Source: Bradyrhizobium sp. CCBAU 051011 | GTDB lineage: Bacteria > Pseudomonadota > Alphaproteobacteria > Rhizobiales > Xanthobacteraceae | Direction of reading: 5' to 3' | Length of the DNA stretch: 64,000 nucleotides | NCBI RefSeq assembly: GCF_009930815.1 | Contig: NZ_CP022222.1 | Location: forward strand, 2,956,501 to 3,020,500 | Shown: in pieces, positions 36,659 through 45,043 of the stretch | Layout: each line of letters starts with the position of its first letter | How positions within the stretch are numbered: position 1 is the stretch's first letter | Position numbers and translations under genes: made by a program | Notes under the pieces: generated by a model | The model's database searches: none | What the model saw: only the letters and a program-made list of their open reading frames with translations | Told to the model about the DNA's origin: nothing

Positions 36659-38333
36659 TCAGCTCGCAGGCAGACCGGCCGCAACCATCAATTGCATGAT
36701 CCGCTCGGCAGCTTCGATGTAGACCGGGCTGGAATTCTTCTTGGGCGTCGGGACGTTGTGATAGGTCGAGCCCGGCCGCAATTCGCGGCCTTTTTCCATC
36801 GCCGCTCTCGCTTCTTCGGTTTTGCCCATCTGCTGATAGGCCGCCGCAAGCAACATATGCGTGCGCCCGCTGGCTGCCGTGATTGCGATCGACTTCTGCA
36901 GCCACGGCACCGCGTCTTCGGCTCGGCCCATCAGCATATTGGCCCAGCCGGCGCCGATCATCCAGGTCCAGCGCGAGACCTGCGGCGTGTCGAAGCGGTC
37001 CGCCTGCTTGAACGTCGCGAGCGCATCCTCGAAGCGTCCCGTTTGGATCTGCGCAAGGCCGATATGGTACAGCGCAATCCCGTTCCAGGGATCGAAGCTC
37101 AGGGCCCGCGCGCACGCCACCAGGCTCGAGCCGAACTGGTTGGTAGCGTTGAGGAAGCGGCAATAGGCTTCATTCGCCGGGATGTGATTAGGTTTGGCGC
37201 GCAGCGTCTGCTGCAGCACCGCCTCGGCCTTGGTTTCCGCCACCTCGCGCTCGGCTCCGCTCAGCCACACCATCTGCACACCGCGCATCAGGAGTGCGGC
37301 GAGCGCGATCTGAACGTCTGTGTCGTCGGGGTCCTCGGTGAGCGCTTGTTCCAGCATCGCCTGCGCGGCCTTGAATCGCTCCGGCGAGGTTTGATTGATA
37401 TGAGCGGTGGCCTGTTCTATCACGACCTTGCTCTTCGCAGCGGATCGCGGGTCGGCGTTCAGCAATTCGTTGAGGCGCACGGCCAGTGCGTGACCAACGC
37501 CCGCCGCGAGCCGGGACTGCTGGAGCGGCACGTCCATATCTTCCGTGACGGCGACGGAATGCGAGGCGGTCCACTTGACCTCGCCGGTATCCGTTGCGGT
37601 CATGCGCACCCGTATTGTCCAGGCGTGCTCGCTCCTCTGCAGTTCGCCCTTCACGACGAAGTCGGCTTTCGATGCAGCCATATCCGGAGCCAGCACGCGG
37701 ATGTTCTCGATCTTCGCCAGCCCGTCGGTCAGCCGTCCGCTCACATTAGCCGCCATCTGGGCGGCGAGGGGATCGTTGCTCGCGTCCGCGATCGGCATCA
37801 CCGCGATGGTCGCGGGCCCACGCGCAAAGATGAGACCGGGGCGCAACATCCACGCGGCTATCGCGGCGCACAGGATGGCAAGCCCCGCGATGGACGCGAA
37901 CGCGGCGCGCCGCCGGCTGAAGTCGAACAAGCGCTTCGCGGGTTCGCTGTTCGTTTCGAACGTCAATTTCGTGCCTGATCCGGCTGGCGCAGCCTGGCTG
38001 ACGGGCGCTTTCCGGCGCGGCCGTGACCTCGACCTCCGTCACCTCGGCCTCGAACAGATAGCCGCGGCCGGAAATGACCCGGACTACCTGCCGCTTGTCG
38101 TCGCCGAGAGCGGTGCGGATTTCGCGGATGCACTGGAACAGGCTGTCTTCGCCGACATGGACGTTCGGCCAGACGGCTTCCATCAACTGCTGCTTGCTCA
38201 AGACGCGGCCGGCATTCTTGGCGAGCAGCCGCAGCATCTCCAGCGTCTTGGGCCGGAGCTTGATCGTCCCGCCATCGGGCCGGCGCAGTTCAGCGCGCTC
38301 TGGATCCAGCTCAAAACCAGAAAAGCGCAGCAC
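36659..38333 (-). pseudogene. Winged-helix / TM / TPR transcriptional regulator (CadC-like), frameshifted
   Basis: N-terminal frame: GTG 38333 after GGAGGGG, then an OmpR/CadC-type winged helix (FELDPERAELRRPDGGTIKL, RPKTLEMLRLLAKNAGRVLS, GRGYLF). C-terminal frame (offset by one) holds a transmembrane segment (AFASIAGLAILCAAIAAWML), a TolB/adenylate-cyclase-like linker (IAVMPIADASNDPLAAQMAA) and TPRs to residue about 550. Removing one C from a CCC run (plus-strand 38003-38005) joins them in a linker. The whole protein is a common rhizobial membrane-bound regulator class. Could be two proteins, but the C-terminal frame has only a weak TTG start at 37966. Confidence 0.72.
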
Positions 38334-38729
38334 CGTCCCCTCCAACCGGCAACGGACCCCATTTAGTGCCGGGATCGACCCTAAAAATGTGCCCAACCGC
38401 ACAGGTTCGCCGAATATCAGAAAAATTTCAGAATGTCTCAACCGCGGCTTCAGGACACCGCCGCCGCCGCAATGCGATGTTGCTAATGCCCACTGAGGAG
38501 CGGCATGGGGGAATCCGGGTGAGATCGAAGGTGTCTGTGCGAAGCTCCGCGTGCCGGGGTGCTGTAGATGGCTGGTTACGGCCGGCTTTCCCCCGCCAAA
38601 ATGAAATGGCGCGGCAGCTCTCAATCGGCGCCGCCTTCGAAGGCGAGTGCTGCAATGTTACCCGCGGCTCCGTCGGCAAAGATGTCGTGTGCGATGTGTA
38701 ATCGGCTTCACAATCGGACCGGCATCTTC
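38334..38729. other. Intergenic region
   Basis: 396 nt between the regulator start and a small plus-strand gene. The open frames here are extensions of neighbours without ribosome sites. Nothing else recognised. Confidence 0.4.
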
Positions 38730-38978
38730 ATGCTAAAATCAGTTCGCCCCGCCTACGACCTCTCCCTTGATGAAGCCGATCAGCCCGCAGCGCAAGGATC
38801 GAATGGTATGGACGACGTCCTGAACCTCGCCCAGGTCACGGCCGAGCTGTCCTATCTCAATCGTCTGGAGGAAAGACGCGAGACCAATGTGGCGAGTTTG
38901 AAGCGCCTGAAGGAAGCCCGCGACGAGCTCCTTGATAGAGGTGGGGAAGTCGCGAGGGCGACCTCACGAACATCTTAG
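38730..38978 (+). CDS. Small coiled-coil hypothetical protein
   Basis: 82 residues from the ATG at 38730. The C-terminal half is a heptad-like helix (VTAELSYLNRLEERRETNVA, SLKRLKEARDELLDRGGEV). The ribosome site is weak and there is no known family. May be a small cytoplasmic oligomeric protein. Confidence 0.45.
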   Translation: MLKSVRPAYDLSLDEADQPAAQGSNGMDDVLNLAQVTAELSYLNRLEERRETNVASLKRLKEARDELLDRGGEVARATSRTS

Positions 38979-39017
38979 CGCAGCCGAGCAAGAACCTGCG
39001 GGCGGCACACGATCGTT

Positions 39018-39452
39018 TCATTTCGCCTCCGGCGCCGGGGGATCTCCCTCCCGGGTTGTTAGTCCGTTGGCTTTGCACCATTCCCTCAGGGCTCTTTCGG
39101 TCGCCCTGTTCTCGAAATCGTACCATCGATCGAGCGCGTTCCTGCGCAGCAGCAGACTCCTGAACCGCGCATAGGCGCCCCGCTTGCTGAAGATCCGCCG
39201 GATTTCATCGAATTCGCCTGGGAGACATTCTCTGGCGAACTCGAGCACCAGCGCCTTGCCGAGATCGAGTTCCTTCTTGTCGGGGATCACAAGATACTTT
39301 TCCTCGTCGTCGGCATCGTCCGGCCACGCTTCGATGTCTTCGTCCAGGTCGGTATGCCAGAAAATCTTGCCGGTCTTCCGGCAAAGGACGGCCTCATTCC
39401 CCATACTGACGAACTCGACCGTATGTTGGAGCTCGTCCCAGTCGACTAGCAT
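39018..39452 (-). CDS. UPF0158-like hypothetical protein
   Basis: 144 residues from the ATG at 39452, with AGGAG upstream; the frame is open to 39488. The pattern VDWDELQHTVEFVSMG..., then LDRWYDFENRATERALREWC and KANGL, fits UPF0158, whose members end in a conserved RW-F-E-A--WC--NG helix. Acidic centre (DLDEDIEAWPDDADDEEKYL). Function unknown. Confidence 0.62.
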   Translation of the reverse strand: MLVDWDELQHTVEFVSMGNEAVLCRKTGKIFWHTDLDEDIEAWPDDADDEEKYLVIPDKKELDLGKALVLEFARECLPGEFDEIRRIFSKRGAYARFRSLLLRRNALDRWYDFENRATERALREWCKANGLTTREGDPPAPEAK

Positions 39453-39507
39453 GGATGCTCTCCTGCCGGCGCCGCTAGTGCCATCCAATCAGATCGCACT
39501 TGGCTAG

Positions 39508-41004
39508 TTATGGTGCGATGGTTGTTCCCTCAACCGTCGTCACATGCACGCCCGGTTTCTGCCCCGCATTCCACTTGCCCTCGATCGCCCGCTCGATCTG
39601 CGCCGCTAGCTGCAGCAAGAGCCCGTCATTGGCCTGCTTGGCGATCGCCTGAATGCCGAGCGGCAGGCCGTGTTCGTGGGTGGCGAGCGGCAGCGAAATC
39701 GCGGGGATGCCGCAGAGATTGGCGAGCGGCGTAAAGGCAAAATTGCGCCAGAGATTGCCGAACCAGTCGAGCACGTCGGGATTGTCGCTGATGGTCAGAT
39801 ATTCCGTGGTGCCGACCTTCGGCGTCGGCAGCGCGGTGATCGGCGTCAGGATGATGTCCCAGTCCTCGAAGAACGCGCCGAAGCCGCGCGAGGTCGTGTT
39901 GAACACCGACTGCATGCGGGCGCGGTCGGCATAGCTCGTGTGCCGGCCGTGCTCCCAGATCCGGATGTTGATCGGCTCGATCAGGTCTTCGGGCGGCCGC
40001 TCCAGCCCGCGCGCCGCCAGCATGTTGCCGATCACCACGGCAAAATTGCTGATGTAGCAGGTGGTCTGCGCCGCAAAGGCCTCGCCATAGTCCAGATCGG
40101 GCAGGGCGTAGTCGACGTGATGGCCGAGGCCTTCGAGGAAGCGACCGGCCTTTTGCAGTTCAGCTGCGATATGCGGCGTCGCTTGGTAGTCGCCCCACTG
40201 GTATGACAGCGCGATTCTCAGCCGGCCCGGATCGCGCGTGATCAAGCGCGTGTAGGGCTCGGGCGGACTCCAGAACGGCATGAACTCGCCCGGCGCCGGC
40301 CCGCGGCAGGCATCGACGAAGGCTGCGGTGTCGCGCACCGAGCGCGACTGGCAGCCCTGAATCGAAACCAGTCCGCTGAGGTCGGACAACAGCGGCGACA
40401 GCGAGAACACGCCGCGCGAAACCTTCAGCCCGATATTGCCGTTGACGCCGGCCGGGATTCGAATCGATCCGCCGCCGTCGGTTGCATGCGCGATCGGCAC
40501 CGCGCCGGCGGCGACCATCGCCGCACTGCCGGCCGACGATCCGCAGGTGGTGTAGTCGGTATTCCAGGGATTGCGCGTGACATAGACGGCGGGATTATCC
40601 GCCGAACTGCAGACGCCGAATTCCGGCGTGGTGGTGCGCCCGATCAGATTGAGCCCCGCGCCGCGCATCTTCTTGGTCATGAACGTATCGGCCGTGGCGC
40701 GATTGCCGCGCATATAGAGCGAGCCCATTTCCTGCAGCCGGCCCTTCAGCGTCGGCCCCAGATCCTTCATCAGGAACGGCAGTCCGGCAAACGGCCCGTC
40801 GAGCGCCGTGCCGTCGGTTGCGGGATCGGCGATCGCGTCGTCGAACAATTCGACGACGGCCGAAAGCGCGGGGTCGACCTTGGCAATGCCGGCGGCCGCT
40901 TGCGCCGCCAGCTCGGCTGCCGTCAGCTCACCCTTCGCAACGTGCGCGGCCAGCGCAACGCCGTCATGCGCGGCCCATTCGTCCCAGCTCATTGGCAAGT
41001 TCAT
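39508..41004 (-). CDS. Amidase signature family hydrolase
   Basis: 498 residues. Triad residues K80 (FLMKDL), cis-Ser S156 (CGSSAGSAAMVAAG) and nucleophile S180 (TDGGGSIR) are all present. Closest in style to 6-aminohexanoate-cyclic-dimer-hydrolase-like amidases. Weak AAGGA site upstream of ATG 41004. Followed upstream (70 nt) by a VOC-family gene on the same strand, so possibly co-transcribed. Substrate unknown. Confidence 0.88.
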   Translation of the reverse strand: MNLPMSWDEWAAHDGVALAAHVAKGELTAAELAAQAAAGIAKVDPALSAVVELFDDAIADPATDGTALDGPFAGLPFLMKDLGPTLKGRLQEMGSLYMRGNRATADTFMTKKMRGAGLNLIGRTTTPEFGVCSSADNPAVYVTRNPWNTDYTTCGSSAGSAAMVAAGAVPIAHATDGGGSIRIPAGVNGNIGLKVSRGVFSLSPLLSDLSGLVSIQGCQSRSVRDTAAFVDACRGPAPGEFMPFWSPPEPYTRLITRDPGRLRIALSYQWGDYQATPHIAAELQKAGRFLEGLGHHVDYALPDLDYGEAFAAQTTCYISNFAVVIGNMLAARGLERPPEDLIEPINIRIWEHGRHTSYADRARMQSVFNTTSRGFGAFFEDWDIILTPITALPTPKVGTTEYLTISDNPDVLDWFGNLWRNFAFTPLANLCGIPAISLPLATHEHGLPLGIQAIAKQANDGLLLQLAAQIERAIEGKWNAGQKPGVHVTTVEGTTIAP

Positions 41005-41074
41005 TTAGCTTCATCCTTTCGGCGCAGCTTTGGTCCCAGCGCGTGGGAGGCCGCGCTCATTCGTTGTCGCGCTG

Positions 41075-42043
41075 TCAAACCTTGATCAGCCGCACCCTGG
41101 TGCCCCAGGGATCGGCCGTTTCGATGCCGTTGGCGATGGCCGCGGCCGGCGCGCCTGCCTGCCGCAGGCGCTGCACCTGGGCTTCGAGAATTTGCTGGGC
41201 CTCGATCTCGAGCGAAAACCAGGCGAGGCCGGTGGCCGTGTCGTCACGCGCCCCGGCGCCGGCGCTCTGCCAGACATTGATGCCGAGGTGATGGTGATAG
41301 CGCCCCGAGGACAAAAACGCCGCGCCGGTCCGCTTGCGGGTCTGGGCAAAGCCGATGGTACCGGCATAGAAGCGGTCGGCCTGTTCGAGATCGCCGACGC
41401 GCAGATGCATGTGGCCGATGCGCAGGCCGTCGGGCGCCTTGGCATAGTTGGTGGTGTGCGTACCCGCGAGCGCCAGCAGGCCGTCGATGTCGAGCTGGTC
41501 GGTTGCCATCGCCACCGAGCCGGCTTCCCATTTCCAGAGTTCGGGCGAGCGGTCCGCATAGACTTCGATGCCGTTGCCCTCGGGGTCGTCGAGATAGACG
41601 GACTCGCTGACGAGGTGGTCAGCAAAACCGGAGAGCGTGATCCTGTTTTTTGCCGCATGTACCAGCCAGCGTCCGAGGTCCTTGCGTGTCGGCATCAGGA
41701 ACGCGGTGTGATAGAGGCCGGCCGCGTTGCGCGCCTCGCGCGCCGCGTTCTCGCGCCGCTGCAGATTGAGCAGCGGTACGCCGCCCGAGCCGAGCAGCGC
41801 GTCCGTCTCGGTGCGCGCCATGACGGTGAGTCCGATCGCGTCGCGATAGTAGTCGGCGACCTTGTCGAGATCGCGCACGCGCAGCGTCACCATGCCGATC
41901 CGCATCGGCGTGCGGTTGGCGAAGGTCGGCCCGCCCGAGCCTCCCGTATTCCCCTCGGCTCGCGCTGCGGCAATGGCGGCCGCGCTCAGCGACGAGGCGC
42001 CGGCGAGATGAAGCAGCGTGCGGCGGGTCAGGTCGATGGTCAT
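41075..42043 (-). CDS. Exported VOC-superfamily protein, catechol-2,3-dioxygenase-like
   Basis: 322 residues. The N-terminus TRRTLLHLAGASSLSAAAIA resembles a Tat signal (RR plus hydrophobic stretch). Two VOC modules follow: RIGMVTLRVRDLDKVADYYR (about 47-66), with YHTAF and YLDDPEGNGIEVYAD, and RIGHMHLRVGDLEQADRFYA (about 204 on), with YHHHLGINVW. In the first module the usual metal histidine of HVTLRV is Met; the second keeps GHMHLRV. This resembles CatE-type two-module extradiol dioxygenases. Export of such an enzyme would be unusual. Pairs with the amidase downstream. Confidence 0.75.
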   Translation of the reverse strand: MTIDLTRRTLLHLAGASSLSAAAIAAARAEGNTGGSGGPTFANRTPMRIGMVTLRVRDLDKVADYYRDAIGLTVMARTETDALLGSGGVPLLNLQRRENAAREARNAAGLYHTAFLMPTRKDLGRWLVHAAKNRITLSGFADHLVSESVYLDDPEGNGIEVYADRSPELWKWEAGSVAMATDQLDIDGLLALAGTHTTNYAKAPDGLRIGHMHLRVGDLEQADRFYAGTIGFAQTRKRTGAAFLSSGRYHHHLGINVWQSAGAGARDDTATGLAWFSLEIEAQQILEAQVQRLRQAGAPAAAIANGIETADPWGTRVRLIKV

Positions 42044-42189
42044 GAAATCTTCCTTTTCCGGCCGGTTCGCCGAAGCAAAACCTGCGCCGATTTTAATCCC
42101 GGCATCGCCGCATCAGGGCCAACCGGAACCTTCGTTGCAGCAGAACGTTCTGCTCCGAGCAAGCTATTTTGCAGCCATTGGAGACGAAA

Positions 42190-42468
42190 ATGAAGCGCGT
42201 CGCGGCAGCGATTCTCGTAGCGGTAATAGGAGTGAGCGCGGCTTCCGCCCAGACCACGGCCGGATCGACCGACAAGACGGCCTGCACGACATCACCGGCT
42301 GCGACATCAGGAAGCGGCGAGGAGAAGACGTCGAATTCGGTGACCGTCGGCAAGAGCGCGGTGTTGCCCGATGCGGGCGGCGCGAACTCGGCCGCACCGA
42401 CCGTGCAGAGCGGCGACAAGCCGCTTAAGGTATCACCGGACTGCCCCCCGGATTCCAAGCCGAAGTAA
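42190..42468 (+). CDS. Small secreted protein
   Basis: 92 residues from the ATG at 42190, preceded by GGAGAC. Signal peptide residues 1-21 (RVAAAILVAVIGVSAASAQ). The mature part is Ser/Thr/Gly-rich and disordered-looking, with cysteines at TACTTSP and SPDCPPDS. Such small periplasmic proteins are common in Bradyrhizobium; function unknown. Confidence 0.65.
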   Translation: MKRVAAAILVAVIGVSAASAQTTAGSTDKTACTTSPAATSGSGEEKTSNSVTVGKSAVLPDAGGANSAAPTVQSGDKPLKVSPDCPPDSKPK

Positions 42469-42536
42469 TGGAAGGTGAGCAGGGGGCAAAGGCGCTCTTG
42501 GCGCCGTGCCCACCGTCTACACGTATGTCATAGAAT

Positions 42537-42603
42537 GGGTAGAGCGAAGCGAAACCCATCGCCGCATCTCATTGGCATTGATGGGTATCGCTTCGCTCCA
42601 CCC
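42537..42603. repeat. Palindromic intergenic repeat (GGGT-AGAGCGAAGCGA family)
   Basis: Arms 42537-42560 and 42580-42603 are 24 nt long and complementary apart from two positions: GGGTAGAGCGAAGCGAAACC... and its partner GATGGGTATCGCTTCGCTCC.... Loop of 19 nt. This is a dispersed repeat type seen in Bradyrhizobium intergenic DNA, able to form a cruciform or RNA hairpin. Confidence 0.75.
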
Positions 42604-42766
42604 GTCCTACGGATCTGCGCTTCTCGCCGTCATTTCGGACGAGCTGTGGACACCCAGCCTTTCAATTTTGCGATAGAAGCCATGTCCACATTCAAATTCC
42701 TCGAACCCCCGCCGCGATCTATTCTCGCGGCAAATCAACCGGGAATCGCAGAGGAAATTGAGCCCG

Positions 42767-43333
42767 ATGGCGGAAGCAGCGAAATCACGGAGCGAGGCCG
42801 CACCGGCGCTCCCGATCTGGCCGGACGAGATCTACCGCGTGCTGAAGGACGCCGGCATTCGCCAGGTCGCGATGGTGCCGGACGCCGGCCATGGCCGCCT
42901 GATCCGCTCCTTCGAGGCCGATCCCGAAACCCGCGTCGTGACGCTGACGACCGAAGAGGAAGGCGTGGCGATGCTGGCCGGTGCGTGGCTCGGCGGCGAG
43001 CGCGGCGTTCTGCTGTTGCAGTCGAGCGGCGTCGGCAACTGCATCAACATGCTGTCGCTGCCCGTCATCTGCCACATGCCGCTGTTGATGATCGTCACCA
43101 TGCGCGGCGACTGGGGCGAGTTCAACCCGTGGCAGATTCCGATGGGGCAGGGCACGCGCCCCTCGCTGGAGGCCATGGGCGTGATCGTGAACAAAGTGGA
43201 TGAGCCTGATCTCGTCGCCTCCACCGTGCAGGGCGCGGCGCACCTGGCTTTCAATACCTGGAAGCCGGTGGCGGTCCTGATCGGGCAGCGCGTGCTCGGC
43301 GCCAAGAATTTCAAGGAGCTTGCCCGCAAATGA
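42767..43333 (+). CDS. ThDP-dependent decarboxylase, PYR-domain (alpha) subunit, ComD/phosphonopyruvate-decarboxylase-like
   Basis: 188 residues from the ATG at 42767; TTG 42758 is the alternative. The segment VVTLTTEEEGVAMLAGAWLG contains the catalytic Glu that activates thiamine diphosphate (E63 or E64), and QSSGVGNCINMLSLPVICHM is typical of the PYR half of sulfopyruvate and phosphonopyruvate decarboxylases. The partner PP domain is the next gene (4-nt overlap). Decarboxylates a 2-oxo acid; substrate not decided by sequence. Confidence 0.82.
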   Translation: MAEAAKSRSEAAPALPIWPDEIYRVLKDAGIRQVAMVPDAGHGRLIRSFEADPETRVVTLTTEEEGVAMLAGAWLGGERGVLLLQSSGVGNCINMLSLPVICHMPLLMIVTMRGDWGEFNPWQIPMGQGTRPSLEAMGVIVNKVDEPDLVASTVQGAAHLAFNTWKPVAVLIGQRVLGAKNFKELARK

Positions 43334-43929
43334 GCAATCCGAACGCACTTCTGCACCGCCGCGACGTCGTCAACGAACTGCTGCGCGACCGCGCCGATCT
43401 CCTCGTCATCGCCGGCCTCGGCGCGCCGAACTGGGACGTCTCCGCTGCCGGGGATCACCCCAACAATTTCCCGCTGTGGGGCGCGATGGGCGCCGCCGCC
43501 ATGATCGGGCTTGGACTGGCGCTGGCGCAGCCGAAGCGCAAGGTGCTGGTCATCACCGGCGACGGCGAGATGCTGATGAACATCGGCTCGCTCGCATCAA
43601 TCGCGGTGGAGGCGCCGAAGAATCTGACGATCGCTGTTCTCGACAATGAGCGCTTCGGCGAGACCGGCATGCAGAAGACCCCGACGGCTTCCGGCGTCGA
43701 CCTCGCCGCCATCGCCACCGCCTGCGGCATCCGCACCTCGCGGATCGTCCGCACGATGGCCGGAGTGACCGAACTGCGCGACCTCGTGCACGCGGGAAGG
43801 GGAACGGCGTTCGCGCAGATCAAGATCAATCCCGAGGCGCTCGTGTTTGTGATGCCGCCGGCCGACGGCGTGATCCTGACGACGCGCTTCCGGCAATCGG
43901 TCTTGGGAGACGAGGCGCTGTTTAATTGA
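43330..43929 (+). CDS. ThDP-dependent decarboxylase, PP-domain (beta) subunit, ComE-like
   Basis: 199 residues. The ThDP diphosphate/metal motif GDGE (77-80) to LDNERFGETG (N106) is complete. ATGA overlap with the alpha subunit gene. In sulfopyruvate decarboxylase (ComDE) the two halves are likewise separate, which is why I favour that relationship. Neighbouring triple-rhodanese gene hints at sulfur metabolism. Confidence 0.82.
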   Translation: MSNPNALLHRRDVVNELLRDRADLLVIAGLGAPNWDVSAAGDHPNNFPLWGAMGAAAMIGLGLALAQPKRKVLVITGDGEMLMNIGSLASIAVEAPKNLTIAVLDNERFGETGMQKTPTASGVDLAAIATACGIRTSRIVRTMAGVTELRDLVHAGRGTAFAQIKINPEALVFVMPPADGVILTTRFRQSVLGDEALFN

Positions 43930-43948
43930 GGCGCAGTGCCTACGAGGT

Positions 43949-44040
43949 CGTCACGCCCGGGCTTGTCCCGAGCATCCACGTCTTACCTGCCATTGCGCAA
44001 AGAAAGACGTGGATGGCCGGGACAAGCCCGGCCATGACGG
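43949..44040. repeat. Long inverted repeat (GTCATGCCCGGGCTTGTCCC family)
   Basis: Arms of about 36 nt (43949-43984 and 44004-44040), both containing the GGCTTGTCCC / GGGACAAGCC core and ACGTGGATG / CATCCACGT ends, with a few mismatches. Lies between convergent genes; a dispersed Bradyrhizobium-type element that may serve as a bidirectional transcription block. Confidence 0.75.
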
Positions 44041-44060
44041 AGAGAGAGTGAGCAGCCTCG

Positions 44061-44984
44061 CTATCCCGTCATGTTGATCTTCCAGCGCCCTTCCTTCGAA
44101 AGCTCTTGAATCTCGGACACGATCAGCGTCGCGATCGTCGTCGTCGCAATCGACGGCGGATGCGCGATCGGCGAAGCCAGGATCAGTTCGCGCGACACCG
44201 AAGGATTGACGGCGGCCATCTCCAGGCGCTTCGCCGCCACTTCCGTGCGTATGGCGGACGGCGGCAGCAGCGTATAGCCGAGCCCTTCCTCCATCAGGCT
44301 GATCTGGGCGCGGTAGGAATCGACCTCGATCATGGCGTCGAGCTTCAGTTTTTCGCGCGCCAATGCCTTCTCCAGCAGCGCCCGCAAGCCATGCGATATG
44401 CTCGGCAGGATCAGCTTTTGCTTCACCAGCCATTTGAGATCGACCTGCTTGCGCTTGCTCAGGCCCGATCCCGGCGGTCCGACGGCGACGATGTCCTCGC
44501 GGCCGATCGACTGGACCTGGAGATGGAGGTCGACGGCCGGGCCATAGATGATCGCGAGGTCCATTTCGCCGCGATGCAGCCATTCGACCAGATGGCCGCC
44601 ATAGCTCTCCACGATGCGCAGCGAGACGTCGGGAAACTCATTGAGGACGCGGCGGGCAAATCGTCCAGACAGCACAGCGCTCACCGTCGGCACCAGCCCG
44701 AGGATGACGCGGCCCGACGGGTTGCCGTTCGCCGATTTGAGATCGTCGCTGACCTGTTCGATCTGGCGGATCAGGCCGGTGGTGCGGTCGAGCAGCATCC
44801 GGCCGGCGCTGGTGAGCAGCATGCCGCGGCCGTTGCGCACGAACAGCTCGACCCGAAGCTCATGCTCGAGCAGCTTGATATGCCGGCTCAGCGCCGGCTG
44901 CGCGGCACGTAACCGGTCGGCAGCCTTGCTCAAGCTTCCGAGTTCGGCTACGGCCCGGAACGTCCGCAATTGTTTGAGATCCAT
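44061..44984 (-). CDS. LysR-family transcriptional regulator
   Basis: 307 residues. N-terminal winged helix (MDLKQLRTFRAVAELGSLSK, then AADRLRAAQPALSRHIKLLE), and a C-terminal effector-binding domain with GRVILGLVPTVSAVLSGRFA. Full length. Divergent from the rhodanese gene (59-nt gap) and convergent with the ThDP decarboxylase, so the rhodanese gene is the likely target. Confidence 0.92.
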   Translation of the reverse strand: MDLKQLRTFRAVAELGSLSKAADRLRAAQPALSRHIKLLEHELRVELFVRNGRGMLLTSAGRMLLDRTTGLIRQIEQVSDDLKSANGNPSGRVILGLVPTVSAVLSGRFARRVLNEFPDVSLRIVESYGGHLVEWLHRGEMDLAIIYGPAVDLHLQVQSIGREDIVAVGPPGSGLSKRKQVDLKWLVKQKLILPSISHGLRALLEKALAREKLKLDAMIEVDSYRAQISLMEEGLGYTLLPPSAIRTEVAAKRLEMAAVNPSVSRELILASPIAHPPSIATTTIATLIVSEIQELSKEGRWKINMTG

Positions 44985-45043
44985 TGGGTGCTCAGAGTGC
45001 CCATCATGCCAGCGATCATATGCCGTTTTCGGAAATCCCGTCC

